Assembly: GCA_002291925.1 (NCBI GenBank)
Contig: DBAY01000018.1
Span: forward strand, 1 to 12,436
Direction: 5' to 3'
From: Alphaproteobacteria bacterium UBA998
GTDB taxonomy: Bacteria > Pseudomonadota > Alphaproteobacteria > Rickettsiales > UBA998
Length of the DNA: 12,436 nt
A program made the translations under genes and the position numbers. Below, piece after piece: positions 1-7,342 of this stretch. Under the pieces are notes generated by a model, which saw only the letters and a program-made list of their open reading frames with translations, had not been told where the DNA came from and ran no database searches. Positions within the stretch are counted from its first letter, which is position 1. Each line of letters starts with the position of its first letter.

Positions 1-28
1 CGTTATCTAGGACAGCCCCTATTTTTTT

Positions 29-45
29 CCCAAGTATTGCTTGGG
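29..45. repeat. Small perfect inverted repeat (hairpin)
   Basis: CCCAAG at 29-34 and CTTGGG at 40-45 form a perfect 6-bp stem around a 5-nt loop. The seven T lie before the stem on the plus strand and would read as A after it on the minus strand, so this is not a canonical intrinsic terminator in either direction. Its role is unknown; an operator is possible. Confidence 0.45.
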
Positions 46-64
46 TAAGCATTAGGTAAGCATT
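44..64. repeat. Tandem 10-bp direct repeat, 11-bp period
   Basis: GGTAAGCATT occurs at 44-53 and again at 55-64 with one base between, giving an 11-bp period close to one helical turn. Such phased direct repeats can be regulator binding sites. With only two copies, chance duplication is also possible. It partly overlaps the right arm of the hairpin at 29-45. Confidence 0.5.
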
Positions 65-249
65 CTGACCAGCTTGCTTTCATACACATTTCCTAGCAAA
101 ACATTGCACATAACGTTACTGCATTCGAGCCATGCAGGAAAAGCAGGCTTTATACAAGCTGCTGATTTTTTTAAATTGTTTCGCCATTTTCTCATCTTCG
201 CGCCCAGCTCCTTCACATAGCTGTCACATTGAGCCGCTAATTCAGGATC

Positions 250-255
250 AGGAGG
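250..255 (+). promoter_or_regulatory. Ribosome binding site of the giant exonuclease gene
   Basis: A perfect AGGAGG ends 3 nt before the ATG at 259. That spacing is short, but the in-frame TAA at 238-240 and the lack of another start codon between it and 259 support this start. Confidence 0.6.
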
Positions 256-258
256 CGT

Positions 259-3200
259 ATGGAGTGGGTAGCTGACATTACGGAGGATGCACCGCCGTAT
301 CTGCGGTTTTCGCAGGCGGAACTGGCGCGGCTGCATCGGGCCGGGGTCAGCATTTCTGATTCAGAAACCACCGGCCTGAACCGTGATCGTCACGGCTTCA
401 CCGAATTCGGCAGCATCAAGGTCGTTCGCTCCATAGATGACACAGGATACCGGCTCGTCAGCTTCAACGCCCATATCCTGCCGTTACGTCCGGAATATCA
501 GGATTACCTGACGGCCAAGATGAAAGCGAAGGCGGCAGGTCGCCCGGCCCCGGTCTATGACCCCGCCAGATACGAATATGCCATCGAGCCAAAGGCGCTG
601 GCCGTCACCGGGACGCGATTCCTGCGCGAGGGATCGCGCGGCCCCATCATCGGCCTGGAGGTGAAGCAGCCGGATGGCAGATTCCGGCGCGTGGACGCGG
701 TGCCATTCTACGAAGTCGCCGATGCGCTGGTGGATTTCCTGAACCCGCGCGATCTTTACTTCAACGCGCCGTTCGACAAACCGTTTCTCGCTGCGCAGCT
801 GCGCGATGTCTACACCCACCGAATACTGCAAAATCTGCGCGAAGGAAAACTGGAGGAGGCCGGTCGCTATGGCATCGGCCCGGAGCTGCTTCGCCCCCTG
901 TCCGTCAGCCAGTGGCCGGAAGTCATCCACCGCCACCTGCGCCTGCCGGAGAGACTGGAGCTGGATAATCCCGGTGATTACCGCTGCCTGATGTTCGGCT
1001 ACCTGCACGCTAACGGCCCCGGCCCCAGCAACACGCTGGATGATGCCTACCGCGCGCTGGTCGACCCCGCCTTCACCAAGCGCCCGGAGCACAAGGCCAT
1101 CGAGGATATTCTCATGGCCGCGAAAGTGGGCTTGAAGCTGGAGGAGCGGCTTGGCGGCTATCCAAGCATGGCGGAACTCTATGGACGCGTGCTGCAAAAG
1201 GCCGACCCCGGCCTGACCATTGAGGGGACGGATGGGCGTGACTGGGGCTTGGGCGCCGCGCTCGGCGACCTCGTCATCCGCTTTTCGAAACCGGCGGACC
1301 AGTTGACGGGCCGCGCCCGTGCCTACTGGGACTTGCTCGCTGATTTTCACGCCGCCCGCGCACGCAATGGCCGCACCCTGCCCCACCTGCGCGACGTCGA
1401 TCCTGCGCGCGGCATCATCCATCTCAGTGCCGACCGCAAGCAACCCCTCATCCTGCCGCTGCTGCGCAAGCTGATGGTTTATGAGCGGATGCTGGATGAC
1501 GGCCCCTTCCAGCGCATGACGCCCTATGATTCGGTCGGCAACCGGGTGGACGTCACGGTGCGCACACCGGAGGGCGGGGCGGAAACCATCGAGGACACGC
1601 ATTACGGCTCCATGCGCGCCAACCTTGCGCGCCTCCGGGAACGGCCAGACGAGGCGGCGGATGATCTGCGCCTCATCCGCGACCTGCGCGAGGCGGATCG
1701 CAAGGTCGGCACCGTCCTGCTGCGTACCGACGCGGCCACCGGCGGGGAGCAGATCGTCCTGAAGGGCCATCTGCGCCAGTTGGGCGATGTGCGTTTCCAC
1801 GTTCCGGCTGGCTTTCGAATGCGGGACGTCGCGCCGAAAATCCTGGAGCGGCTGGATGTGCTGGTGAAGCTTGGCCTGCTCCCCGACGCGCAGGGGTTGG
1901 ACGTGCAATCCGAAAGCGAGGAGGAGCCGGACAGTGCCGAGGAAGCACCTTGGATGACGCAGGATATTTTCCTGCAGGACGAGCGGTTCGAGCTCACCCT
2001 CACCCCCCGCCTGTTCGCCGCCGTGGCACGGCGCGCGGGTGTGCCAGTGGATACCAACCGGCTAGGGGCCCTGCAGGTGACGCATGATAAACAGGGTGTG
2101 CAAATTGCGGGCAGCCTGGTGGATTTCCGCCGCGTGCTGCGCCACCCGGAAACCGATGCGCCCACCACGAGCGCTTTCAACGCCATCCGCGATGTCGGAT
2201 GGCTGCTTTACCGGCTTGGCACCGTGCCGGGCACAACGGAGGTGACGCTCGACGGGCCGATGGTCACGCTGCGGCAGGAGCCGCACCTGGCCCCCGGGGC
2301 ACTCGAGGCCCTCTATGTTGCCGGTATCCCCTTCAAGGCCTATGCCGATCAGGTGCGCATCGATTTCGATCAGTTACTGCATGATGGGTTCTTCTGGTCG
2401 AAACGCCTCGGGAATGCGCTGGAATCGATAAAACGCAACGCGGAGCGGCCGGCTTCGCAACACCGGGCCCCGCCACCTTTCTTCCGCGATCTGCAGGAGG
2501 CACTGCTCGGCCGCATCATCAGTGCGGTGGAAGCCGACGAGGAGGGCCGCCTGTGGGTGCTGGAATGTCGAAAGCAGGGCCGCAGCGAGCCGCCGCACCA
2601 CCGGCTTGTCATCGCGGATGACGGGCATGTGACATTGAAAGGCAAGGCGGGAAAGCTGGATATCTCCGCCTCCAGCCTGCAGGGGAGTGCGGCTCCTGCG
2701 GACAAGACAGGCCAGCAGGTCACGCTCTCGCCTCTTACTGCCGAGCTGTGCCAAAGGGACATGGCGCTGCGCCACCCTCACATTCCCCTGCAGGTAACGC
2801 CAGAGAAGGAGCGGATGATACTTGCCTGCGCGCCTGAGCATTGGCCACTTCTGCAAGAGAGCCTGGAAGTGGCGTCGCGGATAGTGAAGCGGCTGGAGCA
2901 GGCACACGGTATGGCGCGCGAGGGCTACCGCACCCTGATGCGTCAGGGTGATCGTCTGACGCTGGCCCTGCCCGAACCGCGGCTGCTGGCCCAGAGCCTC
3001 ACCGGGGACCTTTCCCTGCTGGCGCGGCAGATGACCTCTTCCGGCGCGCAGGCTTCGCTGGAGGCCTTGCTTGGCGCCCTGCCCCAGACGGAAGGGGCCG
3101 ACCGGCGGCGCGATCATGCCGGGCCGTTCGTCGAAAAACTGGAAGCAGCCCTGCCCCCGGCAGAGCACACGGCGCAGCTGCTCGTCGCGCGGCACCGCGA

Positions 3201-5184
3201 GATGACGCAGCTCAATCTCCGCGAGCGGCTGCAAGAGGAGTTGGGAAATTTCAGCCTGCTCATTCATGAATTGGCCACGCTGCGCGATCATCATCAGCTT
3301 GGGGCCGATGGAGACGCCTTATTCCAACAGGTCGTGAGCGCGCGCGGGCACATTGCGCGGGTGGCGTACGGCATCGAACGCATGGAGGAGGCGATGGCGA
3401 CGCTGCAGGCATCCCTTCTCGGCAGTGAACACCGGCAGGGCATGCATCAGTTGATTGCCACGGCGCTGATCGAGGACAGTGATCGGCTGCTGCATGGTCG
3501 CGGCGAGGCGTGGGACGCGCTGGAGCAACGTGCGCTCGCCTGTTTCCGCGAGGCGGCGCGTCATGCGGCACTGCCAGACGTTTCGGTAGAGGATATCGAG
3601 CGCACGGCCGAGGCTCAGCTGCATGCGGCGCTGACACAGAAAGCCCGCGTCTACCTCACTTGGCTAGCGCAGGCGGACACGCTTGAGAAAAAACAGGAAG
3701 CAGAACTGCGGGCGGAATTTTTGCTGCAACGGGCGGCGCTTTATGGCGCACGCGGAACAAACCCGGCGGAGATTCCCGCACAGCTCGCCGCCTTCCGCAA
3801 TGACGGCCATCACACCGACCGGGAAGCCCTCGCCCGCGAAGCGCTTGCCCACTGCCCGGTGGATCGTCCCGGCAAGGCCCTGCAAACCAAAGCCCTCCTG
3901 TGGGCCGACCTCTCGCTGCTTGCCTCGGGCCGGACAACCCATAGCCGCATGATCGAACAGGCCAGACAGCGGTCAGACACGTTCGTGGCGGAAGCCACGC
4001 GCCGGGCTGCAATAAAGGTGGTGCAGACATTGCTCGTGCTGCGCGATGCCGATCAATTGGAAGATTCCGCCCGGCAGTATCGCGCCCGTGCCATCGGCAT
4101 CCTGCGCACGCTCGGGGAGGAGGAGGAGGCCATTCAGCGCCTCTTGCAACAGGCGGATCGCCGCCACTCCTCCCCGGATGAGCGGACGCGCGCCGCTGTG
4201 CGCCTGCAGCGCTGGGAGGAGCCCGTGCGCGGCCTCGCTGATCCGGCGCATCATCTCTACCGCTACGGGGCGGAGGCCACCCGCGTGGCGTTGCAGAGCC
4301 GCGAGCGCGAACGCTGCCGCCAGTATCTCCGTCGGCTTCAGGAAGCGGAGGGGGAAACATATGGCGATCTGAAGCTCCTGCGCGACGGCATCCTGAACCA
4401 TGTACCGCGTCTGGCGCAGGAAGCGCAGGACCTGCGCTCCATCCGCCAGCATCTGGCGACGTATCTAGGCGAAACCATCAGCCTGCTGCACCGCGACGAA
4501 GGGCGCGGCACGATGATCGGCGCCGCCATCGATCATCCGCTGTCGGCCGTGCGTGAGGCGGAAGAGCGGCTACGTGCCACTGCCGCCCGCCAGGCCATGC
4601 GCCGGTATGCTCGACACGGGCTGGAACCTGACATACTGCCCAATGGCGACCTTTCCATCAACCTGCTGAGCATACTGCATAATCCCCGCGCATGGCTGCG
4701 TCAGTCGAGCCATCGTACTGCCGAATCACCCACCACAACACCCGCAACCGTACCGCCTGCCCCGAAGGCATCACAACGGGAATTGCGCCGTCGCCTGCAC
4801 GAGGCCTGCGGCTGGCTGGCCTCGCAGTCGGAGGAGCCCATCATCCAGCGCATCACGCATGAGGCGGAAGCAACACAGCTACAGCTTGCCCCCTGCACGC
4901 CCGAGGCGGTGGCGCGCCATACGCATCTTCTGGATCAGGCAATGCGGCGTTACCGGCTGGGAGTGAGTGGCCCGTATTTCGACGCGCAGGGCATGCCTTT
5001 GGAGAATGGAATCAGCGTGCATTCACCGACGGCGGAATCCCTCGTGGCCACGCCGGAGATAGCCAAGGCCGCGCTTATCCGGTTTGGGCAGGCCCGGCTT
5101 GGACTGCGCCCGGAAGAAGCCTCCCGCGTGGTGAAAGACGGATATGCAAAAGCCAGCCAGCGACAGGCAGGGCGCACGCGCTGA
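259..5184 (+). CDS. Giant DEDDh-type (DnaQ/ExoI-like) 3'-5' exonuclease protein
   Basis: The 1641-aa protein begins with a DnaQ-superfamily exonuclease domain, roughly residues 25-300. The metal-binding motifs are visible: D34-x-E36 in SDSETTGL, N169 and D173 in NAPFDKPFL, and H278-xxxx-D283 as the DEDDh third motif. This family removes nucleotides from DNA or RNA 3' ends with two metal ions; all four acidic residues and the histidine are present, so activity is expected. A later stretch near residues 370-490 is faintly like the post-nuclease part of E. coli ExoI (SbcB), but I cannot confirm this. The rest, about 1340 residues, is mostly helical and unrecognised. It is divided by a Ser/Glu-rich acidic linker (551-564) and a Thr/Pro-rich linker (1487-1504). 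ExoI has about 475 residues and DnaQ about 240, so this is several times the usual size. No signal peptide or membrane segment is seen, so it is probably cytoplasmic. It converges with the PIN-like gene, one base apart. The nuclease call is firm; substrate and role are not. Confidence 0.8.
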   Translation: MEWVADITEDAPPYLRFSQAELARLHRAGVSISDSETTGLNRDRHGFTEFGSIKVVRSIDDTGYRLVSFNAHILPLRPEYQDYLTAKMKAKAAGRPAPVYDPARYEYAIEPKALAVTGTRFLREGSRGPIIGLEVKQPDGRFRRVDAVPFYEVADALVDFLNPRDLYFNAPFDKPFLAAQLRDVYTHRILQNLREGKLEEAGRYGIGPELLRPLSVSQWPEVIHRHLRLPERLELDNPGDYRCLMFGYLHANGPGPSNTLDDAYRALVDPAFTKRPEHKAIEDILMAAKVGLKLEERLGGYPSMAELYGRVLQKADPGLTIEGTDGRDWGLGAALGDLVIRFSKPADQLTGRARAYWDLLADFHAARARNGRTLPHLRDVDPARGIIHLSADRKQPLILPLLRKLMVYERMLDDGPFQRMTPYDSVGNRVDVTVRTPEGGAETIEDTHYGSMRANLARLRERPDEAADDLRLIRDLREADRKVGTVLLRTDAATGGEQIVLKGHLRQLGDVRFHVPAGFRMRDVAPKILERLDVLVKLGLLPDAQGLDVQSESEEEPDSAEEAPWMTQDIFLQDERFELTLTPRLFAAVARRAGVPVDTNRLGALQVTHDKQGVQIAGSLVDFRRVLRHPETDAPTTSAFNAIRDVGWLLYRLGTVPGTTEVTLDGPMVTLRQEPHLAPGALEALYVAGIPFKAYADQVRIDFDQLLHDGFFWSKRLGNALESIKRNAERPASQHRAPPPFFRDLQEALLGRIISAVEADEEGRLWVLECRKQGRSEPPHHRLVIADDGHVTLKGKAGKLDISASSLQGSAAPADKTGQQVTLSPLTAELCQRDMALRHPHIPLQVTPEKERMILACAPEHWPLLQESLEVASRIVKRLEQAHGMAREGYRTLMRQGDRLTLALPEPRLLAQSLTGDLSLLARQMTSSGAQASLEALLGALPQTEGADRRRDHAGPFVEKLEAALPPAEHTAQLLVARHREMTQLNLRERLQEELGNFSLLIHELATLRDHHQLGADGDALFQQVVSARGHIARVAYGIERMEEAMATLQASLLGSEHRQGMHQLIATALIEDSDRLLHGRGEAWDALEQRALACFREAARHAALPDVSVEDIERTAEAQLHAALTQKARVYLTWLAQADTLEKKQEAELRAEFLLQRAALYGARGTNPAEIPAQLAAFRNDGHHTDREALAREALAHCPVDRPGKALQTKALLWADLSLLASGRTTHSRMIEQARQRSDTFVAEATRRAAIKVVQTLLVLRDADQLEDSARQYRARAIGILRTLGEEEEAIQRLLQQADRRHSSPDERTRAAVRLQRWEEPVRGLADPAHHLYRYGAEATRVALQSRERERCRQYLRRLQEAEGETYGDLKLLRDGILNHVPRLAQEAQDLRSIRQHLATYLGETISLLHRDEGRGTMIGAAIDHPLSAVREAEERLRATAARQAMRRYARHGLEPDILPNGDLSINLLSILHNPRAWLRQSSHRTAESPTTTPATVPPAPKASQRELRRRLHEACGWLASQSEEPIIQRITHEAEATQLQLAPCTPEAVARHTHLLDQAMRRYRLGVSGPYFDAQGMPLENGISVHSPTAESLVATPEIAKAALIRFGQARLGLRPEEASRVVKDGYAKASQRQAGRTR

Positions 5185-5185
5185 T

Positions 5186-7342
5186 TCAAAAACCGATGAC
5201 ACTCAGCATCGGTGAGCGTTCCCACGAGAACGGTTGCCCCATGCCCAGTTTGCGGCGTTCCGGCAACGGAAGGTCGTACGGCTCCCCCGTCAGGCGCGAC
5301 ACTACATCCATCAGGACACCGGTCGGCACCAGCTGGATGGCTTCCGGCAGGCGCTGCACAGTAAGGTCTTCGGCCTGCAACATGCACTGCACGTCGCGGT
5401 GCTGGCGCGTGACGTGCGGTGCCAGGCGTACCTGCCCAGCCGTCTGCTGCAGCCCCTGATCATGATTGGCGATCCACAGATGCACCGTCGGGTTCTCTTT
5501 CGCGATGCGCGCGGCGGCCTCGGCGCAGGCCAGCTCTCCCATGTCCTTGCGCAGCACGCGCCGTTCGCTGGTCAGCGCGGCAAAGAGGGAGGTGAACGCA
5601 GGTTGGCCACCGCTCTGCCCTTGGGCGGACGGATAGACCCATTTCCGGTAATGGCGGTTGGAGAAATCTTTCTCCAGCCGTGCCAGCCGGTCGGCCCCGA
5701 GCACCCCTTCGGCGGCATCGCGCAACGAGGCGGCGTCGGTACTGGCCGCATGAAAAAGCAGCGCATCAAAGACGCGGTAGAGCTTCTGGCGCTCCCCGTC
5801 GGTGAGGGATTTGCGGCATTGCTGCAGCAGTCCCTGCACGGACCCGGATGCGTCAGGCAGCATAGCGGCACCGGTACGGCACTGGAATCCACCGGGCGCG
5901 ATGCTGAGGCGGCTGGCCGCAGAATTGGTGATGCCCTCAATGCGGATATCGCGGCGGCGCGTGGCAAACGTTTCCCGTCCATCCGTTTTCTCCAGTGCGT
6001 GGCTGCGGACAGCAATCTCCATGAATTCCTTCCAGCTGATCATGCCGCTGATGAGGGCCTCGGAGAATGCTTTCTCATATGGAACACCAATGAAGGGTAC
6101 CTTCGGCTCCTCCCCTCGCCCCATCTGCATCAGGCGCGGCGGTTGGCACTCCGTACGGAACCGTTCGCGATGCGCGCTGGCGGCGCGGGTGGGCAGGTGG
6201 GAAAGCAGCGCTTCCAGCGCATCTTTTTGGGGACTGAGCGGAAGGTGCGCCGACAGCCGGTTGAGATCACCCACTGTGGGGATGTATTCAAGCAACCCGC
6301 GCTGCCGCCACCGCTCATCCTCGCCAAGATGTACCTCGCCGCCGCAAGGTGGATAATCAAACCCAAATGCACGCGCGAAGAGACGCTCTGCCGCTTCGCC
6401 GTGGGGAAGCAGGCCCATGGCCTGCCATTGCGCCAGGTTGGGCTTGGAGAGCGCCAGCGCTTCCTCGGGCGTGTAATGGGCCGCCCGCCCTTCTGCCCGC
6501 AGGCGCTCCGGCACGGGGGGCAGCAATTGGGGATATGCGCGCAGGAAGGCTGGGGTCAGCGGGGCGGAAGGCAGAAACGACGCCTGCCATCCCGGCGGGG
6601 CTGCCTGTCCTTTCAGGGCCATCAGATCGAGGAAAGCCCCAATCGTCACAAAGCGCCGCTTCACTGTATTGGCTGTTTCATGCTTTTCAGCCAGTTTCAG
6701 GTAATCGCGGGGAAACGCGTCCTCGCCCGGCCGGTCGAACAAGCCCCACAGATAAAGCTGGCGCAGGTGCAGTGGCACATTTTCCAACACGGGCCCGGCG
6801 ACGCTGCCACGTACATCCGCGAAGGAGGGGCGGTAGGATTCCAGCGACAGCAGGTCAGGTGAAGAAGACAGCATCGTATGATCCGCCAGGCTTTTCGCAT
6901 CACACCGCAGGCCTGTGGTGGTGGGCATAAGGCAGTCCGGATAATCGGCGACGAAGCGCAGCATCTCGCGCACTTCCTGCTGCAGTTCCGGACGCCGTGC
7001 GGATGCGTTGCCACTGCGCGGGGAAGAACGCACATAACGCTCGATAGTCTCCATCAACGCATTGCCGCCCTGCGAGCGCGCTTGTTGAAAGGCCGCCAGC
7101 ATCTCAGCCTGCGCGCCGGGCATGATGCCGGTAACCTCGTAGAATACCTGATCAGGAATCACTAGCCGATCCAACCATGGGCGGCCTGCCTCACCTTTTT
7201 TTTCCAGCAGCGCCCGTAGGGGTTTTGCGCTATGTCGCGAATGGGAAAGCAGCGAAATTAGCGCGGTGGATTCCAGCACCACCACACGGGATGTCGCAGC
7301 GGCACGCTCATCCCGCTTCAATCGGCGGACATGGGCATTCAT
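5186..7342 (-). CDS. Large protein with PIN-like N- and C-terminal halves
   Basis: This 718-aa protein has no family I can name with certainty. Residues 20-32 (VVVLESTALISLL) look like the first strand and motif of PIN ribonucleases, but E24 stands where Asp is usual. IPDQVFYE (62-69) matches the second PIN region with its conserved acidic E69. Far downstream, MGELACAEAAARIA (601-614) and LWIANHDQGL (622-631) resemble the last PIN motifs, with E603 and D628 as candidate metal ligands. If correct, one PIN domain is split by about 480 inserted residues of unknown fold. PIN proteins are metal-dependent nucleases, often RNases and VapC-type toxins of about 130 aa, so this one is over five times the usual length. 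The start at 7342 overlaps the HD gene stop by 4 bases (ATGA), with AAAGGTGG about 12 nt upstream, implying translational coupling. No small antitoxin-like gene is adjacent, which argues against an ordinary VapBC pair. The gene is well supported; the PIN assignment is moderate. Confidence 0.7.
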   Translation of the reverse strand: MNAHVRRLKRDERAAATSRVVVLESTALISLLSHSRHSAKPLRALLEKKGEAGRPWLDRLVIPDQVFYEVTGIMPGAQAEMLAAFQQARSQGGNALMETIERYVRSSPRSGNASARRPELQQEVREMLRFVADYPDCLMPTTTGLRCDAKSLADHTMLSSSPDLLSLESYRPSFADVRGSVAGPVLENVPLHLRQLYLWGLFDRPGEDAFPRDYLKLAEKHETANTVKRRFVTIGAFLDLMALKGQAAPPGWQASFLPSAPLTPAFLRAYPQLLPPVPERLRAEGRAAHYTPEEALALSKPNLAQWQAMGLLPHGEAAERLFARAFGFDYPPCGGEVHLGEDERWRQRGLLEYIPTVGDLNRLSAHLPLSPQKDALEALLSHLPTRAASAHRERFRTECQPPRLMQMGRGEEPKVPFIGVPYEKAFSEALISGMISWKEFMEIAVRSHALEKTDGRETFATRRRDIRIEGITNSAASRLSIAPGGFQCRTGAAMLPDASGSVQGLLQQCRKSLTDGERQKLYRVFDALLFHAASTDAASLRDAAEGVLGADRLARLEKDFSNRHYRKWVYPSAQGQSGGQPAFTSLFAALTSERRVLRKDMGELACAEAAARIAKENPTVHLWIANHDQGLQQTAGQVRLAPHVTRQHRDVQCMLQAEDLTVQRLPEAIQLVPTGVLMDVVSRLTGEPYDLPLPERRKLGMGQPFSWERSPMLSVIGF
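5187..5213 (-). terminator. Intrinsic terminator-like hairpin inside the 3' end of the PIN-like gene
   Basis: ACCGATG (5192-5198) and CATCGGT (5207-5213) form a perfect 7-bp stem with an 8-nt loop. Read on the minus strand, the stem runs directly into TTTTT and then the TGA stop codon, as expected for a Rho-independent terminator of the HD/PIN-like transcription unit. It lies within the last codons of the gene because only one base separates this gene from the convergent exonuclease gene. The T-run is short and the stem only moderately GC-rich, so efficiency may be modest. On the plus strand no T-run follows the hairpin. Confidence 0.5.

Larger units (their letters stand above)
1..258. other. 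AT-rich upstream non-coding region
   Basis: No convincing gene lies here. The DNA is visibly richer in A and T than the genes that follow. It contains a run of seven T at 22-28, a small hairpin at 29-45, a tandem 10-bp repeat at 44-64 and an AT-rich tract around 165-180. An in-frame TAA at 238-240 limits how far the downstream gene can extend upstream. I could not find a -35/-10 pair with acceptable spacing, so the promoter of the exonuclease gene is not assigned. The composition shift suggests a junction or a regulatory leader, but this is inference. Confidence 0.6.

Noticed and set aside
22..45. Intrinsic terminator made from the hairpin at 29-45
   Set aside because: The T-run lies on the wrong side of the stem for the plus strand and reads as A on the minus strand. 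A 4-bp TAGG/CCTA stem just before the T-run (8-21) is too short to claim a terminator for an upstream gene.
52..336. 94-codon minus-strand frame overlapping the start of the giant exonuclease gene
   Set aside because: Its ATG has no ribosome binding site and lies inside a well-supported gene on the other strand. An internal ATG at 195 has AAGGAG 12 nt upstream, too far to be convincing, and would give only 47 aa with no recognisable features.
484..1908. Long minus-strand frame (474 codons) antisense to the exonuclease gene
   Set aside because: Typical shadow frame in GC-rich DNA: the plus strand encodes intact catalytic motifs here, and the minus translation shows no domain.
5234..6862. 542-codon plus-strand frame antisense to the PIN-like gene
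   Set aside because: The minus-strand gene is supported by its 4-base overlap with the HD gene and by its PIN-like motifs; the plus translation has low-complexity, shadow-like composition.
5186..7342. VapC-type toxin of a toxin-antitoxin pair
   Set aside because: The protein is over five times VapC length, lacks the first Asp, and has no small antitoxin gene beside it.
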